This document shows, in pieces, positions 48,959 to 56,938 of a stretch of DNA of 64,000 nucleotides. Within the stretch, counting starts at the first letter, position 1; each line of letters begins with the position of its first letter. The notes below the pieces were generated by a model. The model was not told where the DNA came from. It was given only the letters and a program-made list of their open reading frames with translations, and ran no database searches. The position numbers were made by a program, and so were the translations under genes. Location: the NCBI RefSeq assembly GCF_001952935.1, contig NZ_CP018319.1:4050001-4114000 (forward strand), written 5' to 3'. The stretch comes from Pseudomonas frederiksbergensis. GTDB lineage: Bacteria; Pseudomonadota; Gammaproteobacteria; Pseudomonadales; Pseudomonadaceae.

Positions 48959-49050
48959 TGTAGGAGTGAGCCTGCTCGCGATAGCGGTGTGTCAGTCAAC
49001 ATCTTAGTTGCCTGACACACCGCTATCGCGAGCAGGCTCGCTCCTACAGG
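48959..49050. repeat. REPIN (GTAGGAGTGAGCCTGCTCGCGA class)
   Basis: A nearly perfect ~90-bp palindrome: TGTAGGAGTGAGCCTGCTCG through CGAGCAGGCTCGCTCCTACA, with GCGATAGCGGTGTGTCAG also repeated inverted in the interior. It lies between the aroP terminator and arfB. Confidence 0.92.
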
Positions 49051-49110
49051 GACCGCATTCTTTCAGTTTATTCGCGGTATCCTGAGCGCCCTGAACCCGG
49101 ACGCTTTTCC

Positions 49111-49524
49111 ATGCTGGTGATATCCAACAACGTGCATCTGCCGGATGCCGAGATCGAATTGACCGCCATCCGCGCCCAGGGCGCCGGTGGGCAGAACGTC
49201 AACAAGGTTTCCAGTGCCGTGCACCTGCGCTTCGACATTCCGGCCTCGTCCTTGCCCGAGTTCTACAAGGAACGGCTGCTGGCGTTGCGTGACAGTCGCA
49301 TCACCAGCGAAGGGGTGTTGATCATCAAGGCCCAGCAATATCGCACGCAAGAAGCCAATCGCGCGGACGCGCTGGAACGGCTGACCGAGTTGATTCTCAG
49401 TGCCACCAAGGTCGAGAAAAAACGTCGCCCGACCAAACCGACCCTCGGTTCGAAGAAGCGTCGGCTCGAATCCAAGACCAAGCGCGGAAGCATCAAGGCC
49501 GGGCGTGGCAAGGTCGATTTTTAG
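49111..49524 (+). CDS. arfB: alternative ribosome-rescue factor B
   Basis: A 137-aa peptidyl-tRNA hydrolase that frees ribosomes stalled at mRNA ends. The release-factor-like domain carries the GGQ motif at residues 26-28 (AQGAGGQNVNKVSSAVHLRF), and the basic C-terminal tail (KKRRPTKPTLGSKKRRLESK) enters the empty mRNA channel. Length and layout match YaeJ. Its last 4 bp overlap the stop region of the convergent MFS gene. Confidence 0.95.
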   Translation: MLVISNNVHLPDAEIELTAIRAQGAGGQNVNKVSSAVHLRFDIPASSLPEFYKERLLALRDSRITSEGVLIIKAQQYRTQEANRADALERLTELILSATKVEKKRRPTKPTLGSKKRRLESKTKRGSIKAGRGKVDF

Positions 49525-50735
49525 CGGGCTTGGCGTTCTTCCCGGTACTTTTCATCGAGATGCTTCGGCGCCTGCCGGTACAAGTAGACACTCAGTGCCA
49601 GACCGCTCAACGCAGCGAGTGCAGCGAACAGGAAGATCGAGGCGAAGCCAAAACCTGCCGCAATCGCACCCGCCACCGGCCCGGTGATCCCCAGCGATAA
49701 ATCGATGAACAATGAATAAGCCCCGACTGCCGCGCCACGGCTCGAGGCCGGCACCAGGTTGACCGCTTCCACCCCCAGCGCGGGGAACACCAGCGAGAAA
49801 CCGAACCCGCTCAGCGCTGCACCGGCCAGTGCCCAATGAGCGTCCGGCGCCAGCCATAGCAGCAGCAAGCCGAGGGTTTCCACCGACAGGCAGGCAATCG
49901 CCACGCGAAAGCCGCCGAGGCGGTTGATCAGGTTGCCGAACAACAGCCGTGCACCGATGAAACTGGCACCGAACAAACTCAGGCACAGCACCGCGTTGTC
50001 CCAGTGCTGCGTGGCGTAATACAACGTGATGAAAGTCGCGATAGTGCCGAAACCGATGGAACCCAGCGCCAGACCGCAACCATGTGGCAGCACGCGCCCC
50101 AGCACATGCATGAACGGCAGACGCTCACCGACCACAATTGGCGCAGCGGTCTTCGGCCAGGCCAGCACCAGGCCGAGGACGGCCAGCAACACGATGCTCA
50201 CGCCCATGCTCCACAAACCCAATTGACTGACCAGCAGCACGCCCAGCGGTGCGCCGACCGCCAGTGCGCCGTAACTGGCGATGCCATTCCAGGAAATGAC
50301 TTTGGCGGTGTTCGCCGCGCCAACCCGACCGATGCCCCAGCCAATCGAGCCAGAACCCACCAGGCTTTCCGCGCTGCCGAGTACCAGACGGCCGATCAGC
50401 AGGCTGATCAGGCTCAAGGTCGGCAGGCTTTGGGTCCAGGCCGAAATCAGCATGAACACGCCGCTCAAGCCGCAACCGGCGAGGCCGTACATCACGGCGA
50501 GTTTGCTGCCCTTGTTGTCGATGATTTTCCCGGCATACGGACGGCTGAGCAGGGTGGCCAGGTATTGCACGCTGATCACCAGGCCAGCGATCACGGCACC
50601 GAAGCCCAGATCGCTGTGGACGTAGCCTGGCAACACCGCCAGGGGAATGCCGATATTCAGATAGCCGATGAAGGTGAACAGGACGATGGAAACGACTTGC
50701 AGCGTGACCGCCAGGGGGCGCTGGTTTTCAGACAT
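49521..50735 (-). CDS. MFS transporter (YfcJ/YhhS-like)
   Basis: A 404-aa twelve-helix major facilitator. LSRPYAGKIIDNKGSKLAVM is the A-like loop between helices 2 and 3, and GRLVLGSAESLVGSGSIGWG and FGFSLVFPALGVEAVNLVP are typical of the YfcJ/YhhS branch, which are annotated as arabinose or drug efflux pumps without firm proof. The start ATG at 50735 precedes MSENQRPLAV. Stand-alone gene, convergent with arfB. Substrate unknown. Confidence 0.88.
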   Translation of the reverse strand: MSENQRPLAVTLQVVSIVLFTFIGYLNIGIPLAVLPGYVHSDLGFGAVIAGLVISVQYLATLLSRPYAGKIIDNKGSKLAVMYGLAGCGLSGVFMLISAWTQSLPTLSLISLLIGRLVLGSAESLVGSGSIGWGIGRVGAANTAKVISWNGIASYGALAVGAPLGVLLVSQLGLWSMGVSIVLLAVLGLVLAWPKTAAPIVVGERLPFMHVLGRVLPHGCGLALGSIGFGTIATFITLYYATQHWDNAVLCLSLFGASFIGARLLFGNLINRLGGFRVAIACLSVETLGLLLLWLAPDAHWALAGAALSGFGFSLVFPALGVEAVNLVPASSRGAAVGAYSLFIDLSLGITGPVAGAIAAGFGFASIFLFAALAALSGLALSVYLYRQAPKHLDEKYREERQAR

Positions 50736-50840
50736 GGGTAAAGATCCACGGGAAAGCAGGATAGATAGGCTGCTTATGATAGCGGCGCGAGCGGCTGCGG
50801 GTCGTGGAAAAAGTAAAACTATTTGCCGGACGGGGATGAA

Positions 50841-51023
50841 TCAGGGTTTGGCGGGTGCGACCAGATGCGTGGTGACCAGGGCGGCCAGGGCGTTTTCTTC
50901 GCTGCCGAAACGGGCGAGCAACGCGGCGCGTTTTTCGGGGGACAGACGATTCCAGATCTCGATCATCTTCTCGGTGGTGCCGATCAAGACGCTGGCTTGG
51001 GTATCGGAGAAGTCGTCGGTCAT
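50841..51023 (-). CDS. small conserved-looking protein, unknown function
   Basis: A 60-aa protein (MTDDFSDTQASVLIGTTEKM then IEIWNRLSPEKRAALLARFG...) with two predicted helices and no membrane segment. The ribosome site is weak, but codon use and composition fit a genuine gene. The start at 51023 is preferred to 51035. It precedes the MFS gene on the same strand by 105 nt; no function is recognised. Confidence 0.55.
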   Translation of the reverse strand: MTDDFSDTQASVLIGTTEKMIEIWNRLSPEKRAALLARFGSEENALAALVTTHLVAPAKP

Positions 51024-51098
51024 GATGGGGCTCAAGGGTTCAGGCGGTGTGGAAAGCGCATGTTAGCGCTTTCCACACGGTCTGGCATTGCAGGTGAA

Positions 51099-51230
51099 TC
51101 AGTCTTCGCTGTCGGCCTTGCGGCGTTCAGTGGCTTCTTTCGGCTCGGGCTGTTGAGCCCCGGCTTGTTGCGTGGGCGTCTGCTCAGTTTCGTGCAGGCT
51201 TGGGAAGGGGAGATTAGGGATCTCGTGCAT
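51099..51230 (-). CDS. 43-aa hydrophilic small protein
   Basis: ATG 51230 follows a very good GAGGAGCGCGAT ribosome site and opens a 43-codon frame: MHEIPNLPFPSLHETEQTPT then a Gln/Pro/Glu-rich part ending RRKADSED. It is probably disordered and has no signal or membrane segment. The next gene on the strand (60 aa) starts 75 nt downstream, so the two may be one transcript. Function unknown. Confidence 0.55.
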   Translation of the reverse strand: MHEIPNLPFPSLHETEQTPTQQAGAQQPEPKEATERRKADSED

Positions 51231-51386
51231 ATCGCGCTCCTCGCAAAGTCTGTTGATAGATCTGGTAGATCCGCGCTTTTAAAAAGCTTGGGGAGGATAC
51301 AGCAGAAGAAATGACAAATAGACTTTTATATCCAATTGTTGCGACGGATGGGATTGTCTAGACAGGTCTGCGGCAGTGGCGCAGAC

Positions 51387-51496
51387 GATCGTTCCCACGC
51401 TCTGCGTGGGAATGCAGCCCGGGACGCTCTGCGTCGCTTTAAAGCCGAACGCGGAGCGTCCGTCGAGGCATTCCCACGCGGAGCGTGGGAACGATC
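51387..51496. repeat. 110-bp palindromic element, copy F
   Basis: Same ends and internal hairpins as copy A; lies just past the phhC stop codon (ends 51513), in the gap before the 43-aa gene's start. Confidence 0.92.
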
Positions 51497-51512
51497 AGTG
51501 GTGCGATAGGGA

Positions 51513-52706
51513 TTACTTGCAGACTTCGGCGATGGCTTCGGCCAGCAGATCCAGGCGCGTCGCATCGATTCCGGCGACGTTGGCCCGGCCGGTACCGACC
51601 ATGTAAACGCTGTGATGATCCCGCAGTTGTTTGACTTGGTCCGGCGTCAAACCGGTGTAGGAAAACATCCCGCGCTGCACGCCGATGTGCGCAAAGCGCT
51701 CGCGCAAACCATGAGGTTCAAGCGCTTCAACCAAACCGCTGCGCAATTGGGCGATACGCAAACGCATGGCTTCCACTTCGTCGGCCCAGAGGCTTTTCAG
51801 CTCTGGATCACCGAGGATGGTCGATACGACAGCAGCGCCATGATCCGGTGGTGTCGACCACAGGTTGCGGGCGATGTTGGCCAGTTGGCTGCGGATATCC
51901 ACCAGCTTGTCAGCGGTTTTCGCGCAGACAATCAGCGCACCGGTGCGATCGCGGTACAGGCCGAAGTTCTTCGAGCAGGAGCTTGTGATCAGCACTTCCG
52001 GCAACGCGGCAGCGAACAACCGGGTCGACCAGGCGTCCTGTTCCAGGCCATCGCCGAAGCCCTGGTAGGCGAAGTCGATCAGTGGCACCAGATCGCGACT
52101 GCGCACCACGTCCAGCACTCGGCGCCAGTCGTCATGGGACAGATCGAAACCGGTCGGGTTATGGCAGCAGGCGTGCAGCAGCACCACATCGCCTTTCGGC
52201 GCCTCGTTGAGGGTGGCGAGCATCGCTTCGACATCGAGGCGGTTATCGCTGCCCACGTACGGGTAATGACTGACCTTGACCCCGGCTGCCGCGAAGATGG
52301 TTTCGTGGATCGGCCAGGTCGGGTTGCTCAGCCACACGCCACGGCCCGGCAGGCACTGGGCGATGAAGTCGGCACTCAAGCGCAGCGCGCCGGTGCCGCC
52401 CGGTGTTTGCGTCGCCCCGGTCCGTTGTTCGGCAATCAGCGGGGAATCGGCGCCCAGCACCAATTCAACGATGGCCTTGCCGAACGCCGATTCACCGTGG
52501 CCACCGATGTAGGTCTTGGTGGTCTGGCGATCCACCAGACGTTGCTCGGCGAGTTTCACGGACTGGGGAATCGGTGTCAGGCCTTGGGCATCTTTATAGA
52601 CGCCCACGCCGAGGTCGAATTTGCGCGGATTGGGGTCCTGCGCATAGGCCTCCATCAGGCCGAGAATCGGGTCGCCGGGTACTCGGCCGATGGCGTCGAA
52701 ATGCAT
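51513..52706 (-). CDS. phhC: aromatic amino acid aminotransferase
   Basis: A 397-aa PLP enzyme of aminotransferase family I (AspC/TyrB type) that removes the amino group of tyrosine or phenylalanine. The N-terminal DPILGLMEAYAQDPNPRKFD and VGVYKDAQG are class hallmarks, and the PLP lysine is in SSCSKNFGLYRDR; the Arg of the substrate site is in the C-terminal SYTGLTPDQVKQL region. ATG at 52704-52706 overlaps the phhB stop (TAATG), so translation is coupled. Third gene of phhABC. Confidence 0.93.
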   Translation of the reverse strand: MHFDAIGRVPGDPILGLMEAYAQDPNPRKFDLGVGVYKDAQGLTPIPQSVKLAEQRLVDRQTTKTYIGGHGESAFGKAIVELVLGADSPLIAEQRTGATQTPGGTGALRLSADFIAQCLPGRGVWLSNPTWPIHETIFAAAGVKVSHYPYVGSDNRLDVEAMLATLNEAPKGDVVLLHACCHNPTGFDLSHDDWRRVLDVVRSRDLVPLIDFAYQGFGDGLEQDAWSTRLFAAALPEVLITSSCSKNFGLYRDRTGALIVCAKTADKLVDIRSQLANIARNLWSTPPDHGAAVVSTILGDPELKSLWADEVEAMRLRIAQLRSGLVEALEPHGLRERFAHIGVQRGMFSYTGLTPDQVKQLRDHHSVYMVGTGRANVAGIDATRLDLLAEAIAEVCK

Positions 52707-53062
52707 TATTTGCGGCCCTCGGCGTCCTTCGCCACTTCGTCAGTGCGCGCGGCCATGATGAAGTCATTGCGATGCAGGCCCTTGATGGAGTGGCTCCACC
52801 AGGTCACGGTGACTTTGCCCCACTCGGTCAGCAGGCCTGGGTGGTGACCTTCCGCCTCGGAGATTTCACCGACGGCGTTGGTGAACGCCAGTGCGTGTTT
52901 GAAGTTCTTGAACAGGAAAACTTTTTCCAGCTGCATCACGCTGTCGCGCACTTCAATGTTCCAGTCAGGAATCTGTTTGATCAGTACCGGCAGTTCTTCG
53001 TCGCTGACCTGAGGGGCATCGGCGCGGCAGGCTTCGCAATGGGCTTGGTTCAATGTGGACAT
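52706..53062 (-). CDS. phhB: pterin-4-alpha-carbinolamine dehydratase
   Basis: A 118-aa enzyme that dehydrates the 4a-hydroxy-tetrahydropterin made by PhhA, allowing cofactor recycling. The active-site histidines are in EISEAEGHHPGLLTEWGKVT, followed by WWSHSIKGLHRNDFIMA. Ribosome site CAGGAA. It lies 104 nt behind phhA and overlaps phhC by 1 nt. Confidence 0.95.
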   Translation of the reverse strand: MSTLNQAHCEACRADAPQVSDEELPVLIKQIPDWNIEVRDSVMQLEKVFLFKNFKHALAFTNAVGEISEAEGHHPGLLTEWGKVTVTWWSHSIKGLHRNDFIMAARTDEVAKDAEGRK

Positions 53063-53166
53063 GATGGGTTCCTGAAATCGAATTATTGGAAATCGGCCGT
53101 CAGTGTCACCACGCTAAACCAAAGCGTCGGTTCCTGACAGGCTCACTTGATTCTAAAAGCTGCGGA

Positions 53167-53952
53167 TCACGCAGCCTTTGGCGGAAATTTCGGTGTGTGC
53201 AAGCCCAACTGCATGCCTTGCTTGACCATGCCCATGATGTCTTCGTGGGCGAGGTCGAACAGACGCTTGAGGTTCGGCAGGACAAAGTACAGCGGTTGCA
53301 GGATGTCGATGCGATACGGCGTGCGCATGCATTCCAGCGGATCGAAGGCCTGATGCTCAGGTTCGTCTGACAGGCAGTAAACGGTTTCTTTCGGCGAGGA
53401 GAGAATGCCGCCGCCGTAGATGCGCAGGCCTTCAGCTGTATCGACCAGGCCGAACTCGATGGTCATCCAGTACAGGCGCGCCAGGTACACGCGTTCTTCC
53501 TTGGAAGCCTGTAGGCCGAGTTTGCCGTAGGTGTGGGTGAATTCGGCAAACCAAGGATTGGTCAGCAGCGGGCAGTGGCCAAAGATCTCGTGGAAAATGT
53601 CCGGCTCTTGCAGGTAATCCAGCTCTTCGCGGGTACGAATAAACGTCGCCACCGGAAACTGCTTGTTGGCGAGCAATTCGAAAAAGGTCTGGAAGGGGAT
53701 CAGTGCGGGTACCCGGGCAACCTGCCACCCGGTGGTTTCACCGAGGACCTTGTTGATCTCGCCGAGTTGCGGAATGCGGTCGTGGGGCAGACCGAGTTTT
53801 TCGATACCGTCCAGGTATTCCTGGCACGCACGACCCTCGATCACTTTCAGTTGGCGAGTGATCAGCGTGTTCCACACCGCGTGTTCTTCGGCGGGGTAGT
53901 CGATAAAACCTTGCGCATCGGGCTCGCGAGCCACGTATTGCGTCTGCTTCAT
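53167..53952 (-). CDS. phhA: phenylalanine 4-monooxygenase
   Basis: A 261-aa iron- and tetrahydropterin-dependent hydroxylase that turns phenylalanine into tyrosine. The 2-His-1-Glu facial triad is seen as H121 and H126 (FHEIFGHCPLL) and E166 (WMTIEFGLV). No regulatory ACT domain is present, as usual for bacterial forms. ATG 53952 follows AGGAGAGCAGC. First gene of phhABC, with a PhhR box 122-139 nt upstream; divergent from phhR. Confidence 0.96.
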   Translation of the reverse strand: MKQTQYVAREPDAQGFIDYPAEEHAVWNTLITRQLKVIEGRACQEYLDGIEKLGLPHDRIPQLGEINKVLGETTGWQVARVPALIPFQTFFELLANKQFPVATFIRTREELDYLQEPDIFHEIFGHCPLLTNPWFAEFTHTYGKLGLQASKEERVYLARLYWMTIEFGLVDTAEGLRIYGGGILSSPKETVYCLSDEPEHQAFDPLECMRTPYRIDILQPLYFVLPNLKRLFDLAHEDIMGMVKQGMQLGLHTPKFPPKAA

Positions 53953-54073
53953 GCTGCTCTCCTGCTAGGGGATTCGTTCTTGTTGTGTGTACAGCTATGG
54001 ACCTAGAAATACCTCAGAAATGCAGTGTTGCAGCGCCCGAGTCGCGCTGTGCGTAGGAAAAATCGTCGATTTT

Positions 54074-54091
54074 TGTAAAGTAATCGTTACG
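54074..54091. promoter_or_regulatory. PhhR/TyrR-type box upstream of phhA
   Basis: TGTAAA-N6-GTTACG at 54074-54091: the left half is a perfect TyrR half-site and the right half matches TTTACA in four of six positions. It lies in the phhA-phhR gap, where PhhR would activate phhABC in response to Phe/Tyr. Confidence 0.65.
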
Positions 54092-54199
54092 GATCGACTG
54101 AAATGGCGCAGGGATTGAGATTGGCGGGTTTGAAATGGCGTGCAGGTGTCACATAATCTTGACGACTAAGTTGGTGTCTGCGCAGAAAAATCCCTGCTC

Positions 54200-54232
54200 A
54201 GGCCCTCGATCACTCCTGTTTCGGGCCTTTTT
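54200..54232 (+). terminator. terminator-like hairpin ending at the phhR start codon
   Basis: AGGCCC (54200-54205) and GGGCCT (54223-54228) form a 6-bp stem, and the T-run that follows reaches the ATG of phhR at 54233. No ribosome site is present at the start, so the hairpin may restrict phhR expression. It could also be a chance structure. Confidence 0.45.
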
Positions 54233-55792
54233 ATGCGTATCAAAGTCCACTGCCAGAACCGCATCGGTATCCTGCGCGACATTCTCAACCTGCTGGTCGA
54301 GTACGGGATCAACGTCGCTCGCGGCGAAGTCGGCGGTGAGCATGGCAACGCGATCTATCTGCACTGCCCGAACCTGATCAACATTCAGTTTCAGGCGTTG
54401 CGTCCGAAGTTTGAGGCGATCGGCGGGGTATTCGGCGTCAAGCGCGTAGGGCTAATGCCTAGCGAACGTCGGCACATGGAACTCAATGCGTTGCTCGGCG
54501 CCTTGGAATTTCCGGTGCTATCGATCGACATGGGCGGCTCGATCGTCGCGGCCAACCGCGCGGCGGCGCAGTTGCTCGGCGTGCGGGTTGATGAGGTGCC
54601 GGGGATTCCGTTGTCGCGTTACGCCGAGGATTTCGACTTGCCGGAACTGGTGCGCGCCAACAAGTCGCGGATCAACGGCTTGCGGGTGAAAGTGAAGGGC
54701 GACGTGTTTCTCGCCGACATCGCGCCACTGCAATCGGAGCATGACGACAGCGAAGCCATGGCCGGTGCCGTACTCACGTTGCATCGCGCCGACCGGGTCG
54801 GTGAGCGCATCTATAACGTGCGCAAGCAGGAACTGCGCGGTTTCGACAGCATTTTCCAAAGCTCAAAGGTGATGGCCGCGGTGGTGCGCGAAGCCCGACG
54901 CATGGCGCCGCTGGATGCGCCGCTATTGATAGAAGGCGAAACCGGTACCGGTAAAGAGTTGTTGGCGCGTGCCTGCCACCTGGCGAGTCCGCGGGGGCAG
55001 TCACCGTTGATGGCGCTCAACTGCGCCGGCCTGCCGGAATCCATGGCTGAGACGGAGCTGTTCGGCTACGGCCCCGGCGCTTTCGAGGGGGCGCGGGCCG
55101 AGGGTAAGCTCGGTCTGCTGGAGCTGACGGCAGGCGGTACGCTATTTCTCGATGGTGTCGGGGAAATGAGCCCGCGTTTGCAGGTGAAATTGCTGCGCTT
55201 CCTGCAGGACGGTTGCTTCCGTCGTGTGGGCAGTGATGAAGAGGTTTACCTGGATGTGCGGGTGATTTGCGCGACGCAGGTCGACCTGTCCGAGTTGTGC
55301 GCGCGGGGTGAGTTTCGCCAGGATTTGTATCACCGCTTGAATGTGCTTTCACTGCACATCCCGCCACTGCGCGAATGCCTCGATGGTTTGACGCCGCTGG
55401 TGGAACACTTCCTCGATCAGGCCAGTCGGCAGATCGGTTGCCCACTGCCGAAACTGGCGCCAGCGGCGATGGAACGGCTCAGTCACTACCATTGGCCGGG
55501 CAACGTCCGACAATTGGAAAACGTATTGTTCCAGGCGGTTTCCTTGTGCGAGGGCGGGACCGTCAAGGCCGAACATATTCGACTGCCGGACTACGGCGTG
55601 CGTCAGCCACTTGGCGATTTCTCGCTCGAGGGCGCGCTGGACGAGATTGTCGGGCGTTTCGAGAAAGCGGTGCTGGAGCGTTTGTATTCCGAGCATCCGA
55701 GCAGTCGGCAACTGGGTAAGCGGTTGGGGGTTTCGCATACCACTATTGCCAATAAGTTGCGTGAGTATGAAGTCGGCAAAGAGCCGGGCTAA
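54233..55792 (+). CDS. phhR: TyrR-family transcriptional regulator of aromatic amino acid catabolism
   Basis: A 519-aa regulator: N-terminal ACT domain (MRIKVHCQNRIGILRDILNL), PAS domain (LSIDMGGSIVAANRAAAQLL), an AAA+ domain with Walker A GETGTGKE and Walker B GGTLFLDGVGE, and a C-terminal Fis-type HTH (SRQLGKRLGVSHTTIANKLR). The sigma-54 contact loop, normally GAFTGA, reads GAFEGA (residues 282-287), so it probably works with sigma-70 as TyrR does. It responds to Phe/Tyr and activates phhABC. No ribosome site is visible before ATG 54233. Confidence 0.93.
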   Translation: MRIKVHCQNRIGILRDILNLLVEYGINVARGEVGGEHGNAIYLHCPNLINIQFQALRPKFEAIGGVFGVKRVGLMPSERRHMELNALLGALEFPVLSIDMGGSIVAANRAAAQLLGVRVDEVPGIPLSRYAEDFDLPELVRANKSRINGLRVKVKGDVFLADIAPLQSEHDDSEAMAGAVLTLHRADRVGERIYNVRKQELRGFDSIFQSSKVMAAVVREARRMAPLDAPLLIEGETGTGKELLARACHLASPRGQSPLMALNCAGLPESMAETELFGYGPGAFEGARAEGKLGLLELTAGGTLFLDGVGEMSPRLQVKLLRFLQDGCFRRVGSDEEVYLDVRVICATQVDLSELCARGEFRQDLYHRLNVLSLHIPPLRECLDGLTPLVEHFLDQASRQIGCPLPKLAPAAMERLSHYHWPGNVRQLENVLFQAVSLCEGGTVKAEHIRLPDYGVRQPLGDFSLEGALDEIVGRFEKAVLERLYSEHPSSRQLGKRLGVSHTTIANKLREYEVGKEPG

Positions 55793-55800
55793 ACAGCTTC

Positions 55801-55940
55801 TTTGGCGAGGGGGCTTGTCGGAACGCCGCATCGCCCCGTTGGGTTGCGAAGCAGCCCCTTGCAATCTTTCAGATCCGTCGAGTTGTCCGTAATTACGACT
55901 GCTGCGCAGCCGAACGGGGGCAAGCCCCCTCGCTACAGGG
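55801..55940. repeat. REP-type inverted pair (GGCGAGGGGGCTTG class)
   Basis: TTGGCGAGGGGGCTTGTCG at the left is complementary to CAAGCCCCCTCGCTA at the right, with GGTTGCGAAGCAGCC / GGCTGCGCAGCAG-like arms inside. Starts 8 nt after the phhR stop. Same class as 553-685. The rest of the gap to flgF (55941-56080) shows no gene. Confidence 0.85.
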
Positions 55941-56080
55941 AATTGAGTCGGTCATGAAGGCCGGCTCTTGCCACCTTCCGGCATAACACCGCCGGTTTTT
56001 CGTCTTCGACACAATCCTCCAATCCCTCCTGAACCCCTCAAGTCCTTTGTTTGCCGGGCCCTGCGCCGTCAGAAAAAAGT

Positions 56081-56096
56081 TGGTCTGCAAATTGCT
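56081..56096 (+). promoter_or_regulatory. RpoN (sigma-54) promoter of the flgF operon
   Basis: TGGTCT-N5-TTGCT has the required GG (56082-56083) and GC (56094-56095) exactly 12 bp apart, with a perfect TTGCT -12 box. Transcription would start near 56107, about 46 nt before the flgF start. RpoN control, probably with FleR, is normal for this operon in Pseudomonas. Confidence 0.75.
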
Positions 56097-56152
56097 TGTG
56101 GCTCAGCAGTACAGCGGTGGACGGCAAACGTCCGGCATGCAGAGGAAAGAGT

Positions 56153-56893
56153 GTGGACAAGTACCTTTATGTGGCAATGACCGGCGCCAGCCAGAATGCA
56201 CTGGCGCAGAAGGCTCATGCGAACAACCTGGCGAACATCTCCACCAACGGCTTCCAGAAAGACCTGGAACAGGCGCGTTCGATGCCGGTGTTCGGTGACA
56301 GCTTTCCGGCGCGTGCGTTTGCCCTGTCCGAACGTCCGGCCACCGATTTCTCCCCTGGCGCATTGGTGCAAACCGGTCGCGACCTCGATGTCGCGGTGCA
56401 AGGCAATGGCTGGATCGCCGTTCAGAACCCTGATGGCGGCGAAAGCTACGTGCGCACCGGCAGCCTGAACGTCGACGCCCTGGGCGTGCTGCGGGCCGGC
56501 AACGGTATGCCGGTGATGGGCAATGGCGGGCCGATTGCCGTGCCACCCGAGCAGCAAATCGAAGTGGGCGAGGACGGCACCATCAGCATTCGTGCGATGG
56601 GCGAAGGTCCGCGCGTGATGGCGGAAGTCGACCGCATCAAACTGGTCAACCCGGATTTCAAGAACATGACCAAAGGCCTGGACGGTTCGATCCACACCAA
56701 GGACGGCAAGCCGGCGCAGGCCGATGCCGACGTCAAACTGGTGTCCGGTTTCCTTGAGTCGAGCAACGTCAACGCCGTGGAAGAGATGACTTCGGTGCTG
56801 GCCCTGGCCAAGCAGTTCGAGCTGCACATCAAGATGATGAACACCGCCAAAGAAGACGACCAAGCCATGGCTCGGGTCTTGCAGATCAGCTAA
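56153..56893 (+). CDS. flgF: flagellar proximal rod protein FlgF
   Basis: A 246-aa rod protein. The N-terminal rod/hook motif is ALAQKAHANNLANISTNGFQ, followed by the D1 domain (VAVQGNGWIAV) and the C-terminal helix motif SSNVNAVEEMTSVLALAKQFE. Start GTG 56153 after AGAGGAAAG; this is the family start position, whereas the frame from 56051 adds unrelated sequence. First gene of flgFGHIJKL, behind the RpoN promoter. Confidence 0.93.
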   Translation: MDKYLYVAMTGASQNALAQKAHANNLANISTNGFQKDLEQARSMPVFGDSFPARAFALSERPATDFSPGALVQTGRDLDVAVQGNGWIAVQNPDGGESYVRTGSLNVDALGVLRAGNGMPVMGNGGPIAVPPEQQIEVGEDGTISIRAMGEGPRVMAEVDRIKLVNPDFKNMTKGLDGSIHTKDGKPAQADADVKLVSGFLESSNVNAVEEMTSVLALAKQFELHIKMMNTAKEDDQAMARVLQIS

Positions 56894-56938
56894 TTATCAG
56901 AACGTCGCGCCGTAAAACAGGCGCACGAGGAGAATCGA

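Noticed and set aside
53953..54073. Sigma-54 promoter for phhA
   Set aside because: A GGGCGC...CTGCA stretch on the minus strand has GG and GC at the wrong distance.
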